Assembly (NCBI RefSeq): GCF_014397005.1 | Contig: NZ_JACGWS010000005.1 | Location: 124,001 to 188,000 of the forward strand | DNA from: Kordia aestuariivivens | GTDB taxonomy: Bacteria > Bacteroidota > Bacteroidia > Flavobacteriales > Flavobacteriaceae | Reading direction: 5' to 3' | DNA length: 64,000 bases | Shown here: positions 35,839 to 44,915 of the stretch, piece by piece | How the letters are laid out: every line of letters starts with the position of its first letter | Position numbering within the stretch: position 1 is the stretch's first letter | Position numbers and translations under genes: made by a program | Notes under the pieces: model-generated | What the model was told of the DNA's origin: nothing | The model's input: the letters and a program-made list of their open reading frames with translations, nothing else | Database searches by the model: none

Positions 35839-38800
35839 ATGGAAATCCAATACGAAAACGAACTTGATTACGTAGAATTTGAATTAGGATATAGACTTCA
35901 AAAAGATGATTATATATTAAATGAAAAAAATAGATTTATAAAACTGAACCTTATAGATAAAGAACTGTCAGATATTAATTTTTTAATGCATTTAGTTTCA
36001 TTAAGAGAGTTAAATCTTCAAAAAAACAAAATTAATAATATTATGGCTTTGTCAACATTAACTTCGTTGACTAGTTTAAATCTTTCTGGGAATCAATTAG
36101 ATGATATTCTTCCCTTGTCAACATTAACATCGTTGACTATTTTAGACCTTTCTACTAATCAATTGAGTGACATCAATGCCTTGTCAAATTTAACTTCTTT
36201 GACAAAATTGGATCTTTCTGAAAATCAAATTAGTGATATTAGTGCGTTATCAAAGCTAACTTCACTTGAAAAGTTGGATATTTCTTCAAATCAATTGAGA
36301 GATATTAGCGCATTATCAAAACTCATCTTATTAACTACTCTAGATCTTGATAACAATCAAATTAGTGATATTAGTACTCTATCAAAACTTGATTCTATAA
36401 GTCATTTATATCTTAGCTATAATAAAATTACTAATATTGATGTTTTGTCAGTTTTATCGTCATTAGAGGATTTACATCTATCTAGCAACAATATCCATGA
36501 TTATAGTGCTATTTCAAAACTCACCTCTCTAAATACATTGTTTATTTTTAAAGGTCAAATTACCAATATTAATTTCTTATCTGACTTCACTTCATTAAAA
36601 ATTTTGTATTTGGCTGATAATAATATAAAAGATATTGATGTTTTATCAAAATTAACTTCTCTAACTCAATTATATCTTTCTAGTAATCAAATTAGTGATA
36701 TTAGTGTTTTATCAAAATTAACTTTGTTAAAAGCGTTGAAACTTTCTGAAAACCCAATCAAAAACCTTCCAGAGACTATCCTAAAAAGCTCCGCACAAGA
36801 AATCGTTCGTTGGCTGCAAGAAAATGAAAAAAGAGGCGGAAAAGTCCTTTTAAAAGATGTTAAAGTATTGTTGTTAGGAAATACAAATATTGGAAAATCG
36901 AACTTACTACACTTATGGCAGCAACGGTATTCAACTGAAAAAGAAAAAAAACAATATCCTTTAAATAGTGATTCTACACATGGCTTGGTATACGAAGAAT
37001 TAGATATTCCCAAAAGTAATGCCCAATTACATATATGGGATTTTGGTGGACAAGAATACTTTCATGCGACACATCAATTGTTTTTCAGCCCAGATGCATT
37101 ACATGTGTTATTATGGTCTAAAAAGAAGCTGGAAACGCGTGTAGCAAATGAAGAAGTATTTCAATTGGATTATTGGTTTCGTTGCGCTGAGCAGCTAAGC
37201 AAAGGCGAAAGTGCCATAGAAATTGTCTTGATCGAAAACTATATTGATCATATTGATGAAAAAGAAAACATAGAGTTTTATACACACTTTCCAGATCAAA
37301 CTTATTTAGAGAAATTTAATATCTATTCACCACACGAAGATGAAGTCCATGAAGATAAACCACCATTTATGCTTAATGCCTGTTCGGTGAGTTTAAAACA
37401 CGAAAAGCGTTTACAAGGTATGTTTGAATTATTAGAAGAACGGATTGATATGTTGTATCAAAAAAATCTTCATCCGCCAACATACTCAGAAATCCGAAAT
37501 GGTTTGAACAAGTCAATTAAAAAGGTTTGGACATTGGATGCGTACAAAAAGAAGTTTGATCAAAAAGATGGTATCATTTTGCAAACATTGCACAGATTGG
37601 GTTGTTTATTATATTTTCATGAGCAATTACCAAACAAAGTATTTACACAACCAGAATTATTATTGGATTTAATTTATACCGAAATTCTCAATGAAAAATT
37701 ACAAGAAAAACAAGGAAAACTTACCGATGAAATTGAAAATGCAGCCAAAAATAATAATTTAGGTATAAAAGTAGACGAATTAGAAATCTTGTTAAGTGCT
37801 TTCAAATTAATCTTTAAAGCACAAGATGGTGATTGGTATGCACCACAATACCTACCTGAGAAATCGCCAGTTTGGTTACAACTATTAAAAGACTATACGT
37901 TCGGAGTTGCAAGCATTATTGTGTCATCTGATCAGTATTTGATGAATAGCATTCTGTTAGATATTTTTCAACAATATGGCAGTAAAATTAAAGAATCAGA
38001 AGGTGACACATATTTATTTTGGCAGAAAGGATTGGTCATTGAAAAAGAGGAACAGCTGTTATTGGTAGAATATGATCGAAAACAAATGCGTTTGTTATTA
38101 TATGGCGATCAACAAGAAAAGAATCAGCAATTACAAAAAGAAGTGGTCGATTTTATTCTAAAAACAATACATACATCTAAAGAACCAAGGTATGAATTGG
38201 AAAGTAAAGATGATAATTTAGATCGCACAGGTTTTAAAAATTTTGAATTGAAAGGAAAAGGAATTGGAACTAAAAATACAGATTGGAATAGCGAAAAAGT
38301 TACTGTTTCCGTAAGTGTAGATGGCAAATATTATGTAAATGTCAACGAACTCTACAAAAATGTAAGCAATAAAATATACACTATTAAAGCATTTGATTAT
38401 GACGATGAAACATCGTTCAAAGCGTTTTCGGTATTCCGATTCAATCAATATTTAGCAGACAGAGACAAAGGGAAAATGAAAAAAGTAGCCATTAGTTATT
38501 CCAAAGATGATTTAAAATTAGTAAATGAATTTATCAAAAACTTAGTGCCATTGCACGACGACGGTTTGATAGAAAATCCTTGGTATTGCTCGCAATTAGA
38601 AGCAGGAACGGAATGGAATAAGGAAATTCAAGATAAATTTAAACAGGCAGATATTATTTTCTTTATGGTGAGCCCAAATTTCTTGGCAACAAAATATATC
38701 AAAGAGCATGAAATAAAAACAGCCATAGAACGCCGTCAAAAAGAAATAGCAGACAATGTGTTGCTAAACAGACAAGTTAAAATAATTCCTATCATTTTAG

Positions 38801-39054
38801 ATTTCTGTCGCTGGTACAGAAAAGATGCAAAATATGATCTCGGAAAATACACTGCATTGCCATATATTGCAAAACCGGTAGCTGACTTCAAAAACAGAAA
38901 CATGGCTTGGTATATCATTGAAGAAGCCATTCGTGCAGCAATCGAACATGATAATGATCCAGAATTTGACACGAATCTAGCTAAAGATGTCAAAAAAATA
39001 TACGAACGCATCATAAGCGGTAAAGTAGATGATGATAATGACGAAGTGACATAA
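35839..39054 (+). CDS. LRR-Roc-COR-TIR protein (ROCO family, putative immune or signalling NADase)
   Basis: 1071 residues. About 14 leucine-rich repeats of 22 residues (consensus LTSLTxLxLSxNQISDISxLSK, residues ~45-325) precede a Roc GTPase (P-loop GNTNIGKS 347-354; switch DFGGQEYFH), a COR-like dimerisation region (to about 780) and a C-terminal TIR domain (from 880: VAISYSKDD, WYCSQLEAGTEW, SPNFLATKYIKEHE). E956 or E958 is a candidate TIR catalytic Glu. ROCO proteins with TIR occur sporadically in bacteria; TIR enzymes of defence systems cleave NAD+ or make cyclic ADP-ribose signals. That activity, and a defence role, are inference here. No membrane segment; cytoplasmic. Confidence 0.88.
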   Translation: MEIQYENELDYVEFELGYRLQKDDYILNEKNRFIKLNLIDKELSDINFLMHLVSLRELNLQKNKINNIMALSTLTSLTSLNLSGNQLDDILPLSTLTSLTILDLSTNQLSDINALSNLTSLTKLDLSENQISDISALSKLTSLEKLDISSNQLRDISALSKLILLTTLDLDNNQISDISTLSKLDSISHLYLSYNKITNIDVLSVLSSLEDLHLSSNNIHDYSAISKLTSLNTLFIFKGQITNINFLSDFTSLKILYLADNNIKDIDVLSKLTSLTQLYLSSNQISDISVLSKLTLLKALKLSENPIKNLPETILKSSAQEIVRWLQENEKRGGKVLLKDVKVLLLGNTNIGKSNLLHLWQQRYSTEKEKKQYPLNSDSTHGLVYEELDIPKSNAQLHIWDFGGQEYFHATHQLFFSPDALHVLLWSKKKLETRVANEEVFQLDYWFRCAEQLSKGESAIEIVLIENYIDHIDEKENIEFYTHFPDQTYLEKFNIYSPHEDEVHEDKPPFMLNACSVSLKHEKRLQGMFELLEERIDMLYQKNLHPPTYSEIRNGLNKSIKKVWTLDAYKKKFDQKDGIILQTLHRLGCLLYFHEQLPNKVFTQPELLLDLIYTEILNEKLQEKQGKLTDEIENAAKNNNLGIKVDELEILLSAFKLIFKAQDGDWYAPQYLPEKSPVWLQLLKDYTFGVASIIVSSDQYLMNSILLDIFQQYGSKIKESEGDTYLFWQKGLVIEKEEQLLLVEYDRKQMRLLLYGDQQEKNQQLQKEVVDFILKTIHTSKEPRYELESKDDNLDRTGFKNFELKGKGIGTKNTDWNSEKVTVSVSVDGKYYVNVNELYKNVSNKIYTIKAFDYDDETSFKAFSVFRFNQYLADRDKGKMKKVAISYSKDDLKLVNEFIKNLVPLHDDGLIENPWYCSQLEAGTEWNKEIQDKFKQADIIFFMVSPNFLATKYIKEHEIKTAIERRQKEIADNVLLNRQVKIIPIILDFCRWYRKDAKYDLGKYTALPYIAKPVADFKNRNMAWYIIEEAIRAAIEHDNDPEFDTNLAKDVKKIYERIISGKVDDDNDEVT

Positions 39055-39202
39055 AATTTCAATACGTCATTGCGAGAGTTTTGAAAAAACTTGTGGCAAT
39101 CTGATTGTCGATTAACAGATTACTCCACTATCGCCCGTAATGTCGTAATAAAGCACAATTGTCAGTTCGAGCGCAGTCAAAAACAGTTTTAAAATGAATA
39201 TA

Positions 39203-39318
39203 CTACTAAAAAATTAGTAGTTACAATATTCTGAAAAACAGATAATTAACACTTGTTTGCTAAAACATTAATCATTTTATCTACTAAATAATTAGTAGTT
39301 CTACTAAAAAGTTAGTAG
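39203..39318 (+). promoter_or_regulatory. Three BlaI-type operators before the repressor gene
   Basis: Near-identical 18-nt dyads: CTACTAAAAAATTAGTAG (39203-39220), CTACTAAATAATTAGTAG (39281-39298) and CTACTAAAAAGTTAGTAG (39301-39318). The third overlaps the -7 element TAGGTTTG (39316-39323). MecI/BlaI/CopY-type repressors bind TACA/TACTA-N-TAGTA dyads, so the downstream repressor very probably controls its own operon here. Confidence 0.9.
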
Positions 39319-39344
39319 GTTTGCAGTGTAATCTTTTAGAAACT

Positions 39345-39716
39345 ATGCAAAAACTAACGAAAAGAGAAGATCAAATCATGCAAATCGTATGGCGATTGAA
39401 AAAAGCATTCATTCGTGATATTATTGACAACCTTCAAGAACCAAAACCACATTACAATACAGTAGCTACTATTGTGAAAATTTTGGTAAAAAAAGGTGTT
39501 TTGCAATCTGAAATGATCGGAAATACGCATCAATACAGTTCTGCAGTTGATTTTGAAGCGTATCGTGATGATAATTTGGGAAGTATCAAAAAGAAGTTCT
39601 TTGGAAATTCGTTTCCTAAAATGATGGCATATTTTGCGAAAGAGGAAAATCTCTCTGAAACAGAAATTGAAGCATTAGTTGAATTGATCAAATCTAACAA
39701 AAACAAAGAATCATGA
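39345..39716 (+). CDS. BlaI/MecI/CopY-family transcriptional repressor
   Basis: 123 residues from ATG 39345 (MQKLTKREDQIMQIVW). The winged-helix N terminus has the family's RxDQIMxIxW start and HYNTVATIVKILVKKGVL recognition helix; the C terminus (SETEIEALVELIKSN) is the dimerisation part. Such repressors are inactivated by cleavage by the M56 partner. The next gene's ATG overlaps its stop (ATGA), so both are cotranscribed and coupled. Three operators lie upstream. Confidence 0.94.
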   Translation: MQKLTKREDQIMQIVWRLKKAFIRDIIDNLQEPKPHYNTVATIVKILVKKGVLQSEMIGNTHQYSSAVDFEAYRDDNLGSIKKKFFGNSFPKMMAYFAKEENLSETEIEALVELIKSNKNKES

Positions 39717-42322
39717 TCGCACTTCTTCTAAAAGCATCCGTAACGCTCATCATTTTTCTAGTATTCTATAAACTATTTCTAGAAAGAGAAAGTTTTTACA
39801 CGGCAAATCGTTGGTATCTCATTGCATGTTTGGCACTTGCGTTTATATTGCCGTTTGTTTCCTTACCACAATTAGTGACGAATCAAGGATATGTTTCTAA
39901 AGTCATTACGGCGATGGAAACTCAGGAAAATTCTAAAGAAGGAGCGAACTTATTACCATTAGAAACTCAAGAAAGTAGTACAGATACAGTAAGTATACAA
40001 CCTATAGAAACCACAGAAGCGAAAACAGCAATTGCAGCTTCCAAACCTTCTATAAGCTTGTTAGATTGGATCTTGGCAATATATTTCTTTGGTGTGATTG
40101 TTTTTGCATTGCATTTACTCTTTCAAATATTGAGTATCTGTCTAAAAATAATACGAAGTGATGATAAAATCCGGGATGAAAATGCAATTATCATCAATCA
40201 TGAAAGTATCAAAGAACCGTGCTCATTTTTCAATTACATCTTTATCAATCCTGAAAACTATGACTACGAAACGTACGAACAAATTCTTGCGCATGAACGT
40301 GTGCATGTAGACAAAAAGCATAGTCTAGACTTACTATTGGCTGAATTGGTAAAAGTATTCTTGTGGTTCAATCCGTTTGTATGGATCTACCGAAAATCTG
40401 TTGAGAAAAACATTGAATTTCAGACAGATGCAGCTTTACTCAATACTACTTCCATTCAAAATGATCAATATCAATTAAGCTTACTAAAGATTGCCACGTA
40501 CACAAAACCGTTGACCATTACAACGAATTACAATCAATCATTAATCAAAAAACGAATCGTAAAAATGAATTCCAAAAAATCCAATCCACATAGCTATTGG
40601 AAATATACGTTCCTAGCGCCAACATTAGTAGTGATGCTACTTTTCTTAAATAAACCTTTAACGGCCGCTGCCGCAGAAAGTACTCGCTTCGATAAACCCA
40701 TTGTAGACACAAATACAACTGACGAACCTGAAAACAATACTTCAGAAAATACAGTTGTAATCACTAAAGAAACTGAAAATACTTCATCCATAAGTGACGA
40801 AGATTCTTCTGAATGTGCCAAACTATTAAAAGCAATTGAAGACAATGACATTCCAGCACTAAAAACATTGCTAAAAACAGTAGACGCAAACTGTGTAGAC
40901 AAAAATGCTGGTTTTATAGAAACACGTACAAATGACTACATATATAGAAACAGAAAACCGCAAACGCCTTTAGTGGCAGCCGCACGTAACGGAAATCTAG
41001 TCGTTGGAAAGCTCTTATTTGATGCTGGCGCAAAAGTTGATTTTTATTCAAAAGATAACGAACCACCAGCTTTAGCTGCAGCTTCGGAAGGTTCTGTGGC
41101 ATTCTTAAAACTATTAGTTGCCAATGGAGTTTCCATTGATAAAGCATACACAAATCATGGAACAGCTTTAATTTCTGCAGTAAACAAAGGACATTTAGAT
41201 GCTGTAAAATACATTCACGGGCAAGGAGTTGATGTAAACAAAACGGCTACAAACGTTGGAACACCTTTAATTTTTGCCGCTCGTGGCAAAAATATAGAAA
41301 TTCTAAAATTCCTATTAAGTAAAGGAGCTGATGTCGACAAACATGTTATGAATGTCGGAACGCCGTTAATCTATGCTGCTCGTAATGGAAATGCAGAAGC
41401 CATCAAACTATTACTAGACAAAGGAGCTGACATTGACAAAGAAGTGATGAATGTTGGTACGCCGTTACTATATGCTGCGCGAAATAGCCATTTAGACATT
41501 TTAAGACTCTTACTAGACAAAGGCGCAAGTATTGATAAAGAAGTTAGAAATGTTGGAACACCGTTGCTATATGCTGCTCGAAATGGACATACGGAAGCCA
41601 TCAAACTATTATTAGACAAAGGTGCTGATGTAGACAAAGAAGTCGCGAATGTTGGAACACCGTTATTATATGCAGCGCGCAATGGAAATGTAGAAGTCAT
41701 CAAACTATTACTTGATAAAGGCGCAGATATTGACAAAGTAGTCGCCAATGTTGGAACACCATTGTTGTATGCAGCTCGAAATAATCATACGGAAACATTA
41801 AAATTACTATTGGATAAAGGTGCTGATGTAGACAAAGAAGTCGCGAATGTTGGAACGCCGTTATTGTATGCTGCGCGAAATGGTCATATTGATGCTATCA
41901 AACTATTATTAAAAAAAGGAGCAAGCATTGACAAAGAAGTTGCGAATGTTGGCACACCATTACTATACGCTGCGCGCAATGGACATGCTAATGTCATAAA
42001 GTTATTATTAGACAAAGGCGCAGATATTGACAAAGAAGTTGCCAACGTAGGAACGCCATTAATTTATGCTGTTCGTAATGAACATACTGCAATTGTGAAA
42101 TTGCTACTATCAAAAGGAGCAAAAGTAGACAAAGAAGCTCCAAACGTAGGAACTGCCTTGATAAAAGCTGTCAAAGCTAAAAACACAAAAATCGCAAAAG
42201 TATTATTAGAAGCAGGCGCAGATCCATACTTTGTAACGCGCCATAATAACTATCCAATGCATTATGCAGTTAAAAACAAGGACAAAGACATGAAAGCACT
42301 TTTAGAGCGTTATAAGAAATAA
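39713..42322 (+). CDS. M56 (BlaR1-like) sensor protease fused to ankyrin repeats
   Basis: 869 residues. Four membrane helices (for example LLLKASVTLIIFLVFYKLF; SLLDWILAIYFFGVIVFALHL; the last TFLAPTLVVMLLFLNKPL at ~298-315) enclose a cytoplasmic M56 zinc-protease loop with HERVH (HExxH) and an EFQTD glutamate. The C-terminal ~550 residues are about 15 ankyrin repeats of 33 residues (TPLLYAARNGHxxAIKLLLDKGADIDKEVANVG), several nearly identical in sequence. In BlaR1 this place holds the extracellular ligand sensor. If the topology is conserved the ankyrins are periplasmic, which is atypical. Likely role: sense a signal through the ankyrins, cleave the BlaI-like repressor and derepress the operon. 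Confidence 0.85.
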   Translation: MIALLLKASVTLIIFLVFYKLFLERESFYTANRWYLIACLALAFILPFVSLPQLVTNQGYVSKVITAMETQENSKEGANLLPLETQESSTDTVSIQPIETTEAKTAIAASKPSISLLDWILAIYFFGVIVFALHLLFQILSICLKIIRSDDKIRDENAIIINHESIKEPCSFFNYIFINPENYDYETYEQILAHERVHVDKKHSLDLLLAELVKVFLWFNPFVWIYRKSVEKNIEFQTDAALLNTTSIQNDQYQLSLLKIATYTKPLTITTNYNQSLIKKRIVKMNSKKSNPHSYWKYTFLAPTLVVMLLFLNKPLTAAAAESTRFDKPIVDTNTTDEPENNTSENTVVITKETENTSSISDEDSSECAKLLKAIEDNDIPALKTLLKTVDANCVDKNAGFIETRTNDYIYRNRKPQTPLVAAARNGNLVVGKLLFDAGAKVDFYSKDNEPPALAAASEGSVAFLKLLVANGVSIDKAYTNHGTALISAVNKGHLDAVKYIHGQGVDVNKTATNVGTPLIFAARGKNIEILKFLLSKGADVDKHVMNVGTPLIYAARNGNAEAIKLLLDKGADIDKEVMNVGTPLLYAARNSHLDILRLLLDKGASIDKEVRNVGTPLLYAARNGHTEAIKLLLDKGADVDKEVANVGTPLLYAARNGNVEVIKLLLDKGADIDKVVANVGTPLLYAARNNHTETLKLLLDKGADVDKEVANVGTPLLYAARNGHIDAIKLLLKKGASIDKEVANVGTPLLYAARNGHANVIKLLLDKGADIDKEVANVGTPLIYAVRNEHTAIVKLLLSKGAKVDKEAPNVGTALIKAVKAKNTKIAKVLLEAGADPYFVTRHNNYPMHYAVKNKDKDMKALLERYKK

Positions 42323-42347
42323 CAACGATTTTCATCAATCAAATTAC

Positions 42348-42388
42348 AAAGCACATTTTTCACTTCACAGTGGAGAATGTGCTTTTTT
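42348..42388 (+). terminator. Intrinsic terminator of the M56-ankyrin operon
   Basis: Stem AAAGCACATT / AATGTGCTTT with an inner CACT-TCAC-AGTG mini-hairpin, followed by T6. Confidence 0.85.
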
Positions 42389-42580
42389 AGCTTCTAGCTT
42401 TTGGCTCTTAGCCTTTAGTAATTTTATAGGATGTCATTTCAAAGATATCGTCAGTTCGAGTGCCAAATCTGTGATTTGGTGTATCGAGAACAGCATCACA
42501 TCAAAATTCTCTTTTCAGTTTAACAAACCAAATAGCTAAGGAGTCAAAAAATCCAACAATCCAAGCAGTCTAAACACGAA

Positions 42581-42609
42581 GCGTAAGAATTTATTTCTTA
42601 TTTTTAGGA
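42581..42609 (+). promoter_or_regulatory. 29-nt element (second copy), upstream of the HNH-TPR gene
   Basis: All 29 bases, including the TAAGAA-TTTAT-TTCTTA dyad, are identical to 35782-35810. It ends 38 nt before ATG 42648. The flanks differ at the two places, so identity is limited to the element. Confidence 0.65.
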
Positions 42610-42647
42610 TATGTTAATGGAATTATGCTGCCAAATAGAAAGAATAT

Positions 42648-44915
42648 ATGTCAAGAAAAGCACCAACACCTTCTACAGTTAAACTATTATACGGATTATC
42701 TAACAATACTTGTTCTAACCCTACATGTAAAAATCCAATAATTAAAGATGGAGTTCCATTAGGAGAAATTTGTCACATAGAAGCTGCATCAGAAAATGGT
42801 CCTAGATACAATAAAAATTCTGATGATGAGTATCGTAGAAGCTTTGAAAACTTAATACTCTTATGCGAAGCTTGTCATAAAATTATTGATATTAAAATTG
42901 AAGCGTATCCGACTTCTCTCTTAACGCAATGGAAAGACCAACAAGAATCTAAATCCAATGAATTTGAAATAAATACTGAATTATTGGAACTATTAATAAG
43001 TAAATTTAGGGAACAGCATAACTATTACAATCAAGGAAGCGGAACTCAAATAATTATTAACCCAAGCATTCATATTGAAAGAAAAATTAATAAAGTTGAA
43101 AAAGGCGAAAGTGATAATATTTTTCTCTTTCAATACATTGATACAGCAGGAAACCATACTGAAGAACGAAAATCCTTTGAAGAGTTCTTAAAACCTTTTA
43201 TAAAAGATAAGGAAGCACAAATTAAAATATTGCGTAAAAGTCTCTCGGATAAAGAAAAAATAGAAGGACTATTAGATGAAAAAGTGCTGAAATTATCTAA
43301 TGAAATTATAAAAATAGAAGAAGAAAAACAACAATTAGAAACCCATGTAAAACACTTTCTAACGGAATTAGAAGGCAAAAATTTAAGTGAAACCACAACT
43401 TTATACCGAGAAGCTTTTGAACTCTTCATTGCTGGAAAAATTAAAGATGCCTTAGCTGTATTGGATGATGCTAATTTGGAAGTAGCAGAACAAAAAGCAA
43501 TAGAAAGTATAAAGCAAACAGCTGAAACACGGATTCTGAAAGCACAAATACTTCGTGTTGATCATAAATATAAAGAAGCAAGTGAAAATTATGAAAAAGC
43601 GGTAAGTCTTTATGGAAGTTGGGACAACTGCTTGGAAGCAGCTGACTATTTTTACTTCATTCATAAATACCAAAAATCATATGATTATTATCAACAATGC
43701 TTGCAAAAAGCTGGAAATAATGAACAAAAAGCTTCGACGCTGAATAATTTAGGGAATTTACAAAATAAGATAAATGAATTTAAAAAAGCTGAAGAAGTAT
43801 ATACAGCAGCCCTAAACATATATAGAAAATTAGCTACGAACAACCCTAAGAAATATTTGACGGATCTAGCAATGGTGCTAAATAATTTTGGAACACTTCT
43901 GCATAATATGAATGAATTTGAAAAAGCTGAAAAAGCGTATGTAGAAGGATTAAAAATTAGAAGAGAGTTAGCAAAAAGTGATCCACAAACATTTCTACCT
44001 AAAATAGCCATAATACTTAATAATTTAGGAGTGCTGCAAAAAGATACTAATGAATTTGAAAAAGCTAAAAAAGTTTATGCTGAAGCCTTGGAGATTAGAA
44101 GAAAACTTGCAAAAAAGAAACCGCAAGTGTATCTACCTGATGTGGCAATGACACTAAATAATTTGGCTATACTTCAAAAAGAATCAAATGAATTTGAAAA
44201 TGCAGAAAAAGTATATTTAGAAGCATTAGAAATTAGAAGAGAACTAGCAAAAAAAAATCCACAAACCTATTTACCTGATGTAGCAGACACGCTGAATAAT
44301 TTAGGGAATCTACAAAGAATCCAAAGTAAATTCAAAAACGCAGAAATAGTACTTAATGAAGCACTAGATATTTATAAAGAATTAGCTGAGTACAATCCAC
44401 AAGCCTATTTGCCCAATGTTGCCATGGCACTAAATAACTTAGGCATTCTACAAAGAGTAATCAATGAGTTTAAAAAGTCTGAAAAAGTATATGAAGAAGC
44501 ATTGCATATTAGAAAGGAACTTGCTAATCATAATCCGCAAATTTATTTACCTGATGTAGCAGGTACATTAAATGGTTTAGCAATACTTCAAGAAGTTAAA
44601 AATGAGTTTGACAAGGCAGAAAATGCACATCTAGAAGCACTAAGCATTAGAAAAGAATTAGCAAAAGATAATCCACAAACCTATATACCTGATTTAGCAA
44701 TAACAAAAATTAATTTGGGTATTTTTTATCAAGATTCAAAAATTAATAAAGAGAAATCGATTCAATTTACGGACGAAGCCGTTTCTCACTTATTGCCCTT
44801 TAAAGAGATTCCATATATACAAAACTACTTAGAAGCTGCATTTACTACATTAAGAAAATGGGACATCAATGTTGAAGAATATTGGCAAAATAAACTAAAA
44901 GAAGCAGAAGAATAG
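42648..44915 (+). CDS. HNH nuclease-coiled coil-TPR protein (putative defence or stress effector)
   Basis: 755 residues. The N-terminal HNH domain (1-95) has zinc Cys pairs C22/C27 and C73/C76 and the catalytic set His43 (ICHIEAAS), Asn68 (ENLILLC), His77 (CEACHK), so nuclease activity is plausible. A linker (FNQGSGTQIII...) and a coiled coil (about 165-260, KDKEAQIKILRKSLSDKEK) follow. The rest (~270-740) is about ten TPRs of 46 residues of the kinesin-light-chain-like kind (YLPDVAMTLNNLGILQ...FEKAEKVYxEALEIRRELAK). HNH-TPR fusions occur among anti-phage proteins; that role here is inference. The shared upstream element links it to the LRR-Roc-COR-TIR gene. Confidence 0.82.
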   Translation: MSRKAPTPSTVKLLYGLSNNTCSNPTCKNPIIKDGVPLGEICHIEAASENGPRYNKNSDDEYRRSFENLILLCEACHKIIDIKIEAYPTSLLTQWKDQQESKSNEFEINTELLELLISKFREQHNYYNQGSGTQIIINPSIHIERKINKVEKGESDNIFLFQYIDTAGNHTEERKSFEEFLKPFIKDKEAQIKILRKSLSDKEKIEGLLDEKVLKLSNEIIKIEEEKQQLETHVKHFLTELEGKNLSETTTLYREAFELFIAGKIKDALAVLDDANLEVAEQKAIESIKQTAETRILKAQILRVDHKYKEASENYEKAVSLYGSWDNCLEAADYFYFIHKYQKSYDYYQQCLQKAGNNEQKASTLNNLGNLQNKINEFKKAEEVYTAALNIYRKLATNNPKKYLTDLAMVLNNFGTLLHNMNEFEKAEKAYVEGLKIRRELAKSDPQTFLPKIAIILNNLGVLQKDTNEFEKAKKVYAEALEIRRKLAKKKPQVYLPDVAMTLNNLAILQKESNEFENAEKVYLEALEIRRELAKKNPQTYLPDVADTLNNLGNLQRIQSKFKNAEIVLNEALDIYKELAEYNPQAYLPNVAMALNNLGILQRVINEFKKSEKVYEEALHIRKELANHNPQIYLPDVAGTLNGLAILQEVKNEFDKAENAHLEALSIRKELAKDNPQTYIPDLAITKINLGIFYQDSKINKEKSIQFTDEAVSHLLPFKEIPYIQNYLEAAFTTLRKWDINVEEYWQNKLKEAEE

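Larger units (their letters stand above)
42323..42647. other. Intergenic region with terminator, phrase repeats and shared 29-nt element
   Basis: An intrinsic terminator (AAAGCACATT / AATGTGCTTT, 42348-42357 with 42376-42385, then T6) ends the M56-ankyrin transcript. Then comes a minus-strand copy of the AAAGGCTAAGAGCCAAAAGC phrase seen in the his operon (about 42388-42416), a TCGAGTGCCAAATCTGTGATT phrase, and the 29-nt element at 42581-42609. No gene of its own. Confidence 0.75.

Noticed and set aside
41371-41748. Long minus-strand ORF opposite the ankyrin repeats
   Set aside because: It is a by-product of the repeated codon pattern on the plus strand, with a low-complexity translation.
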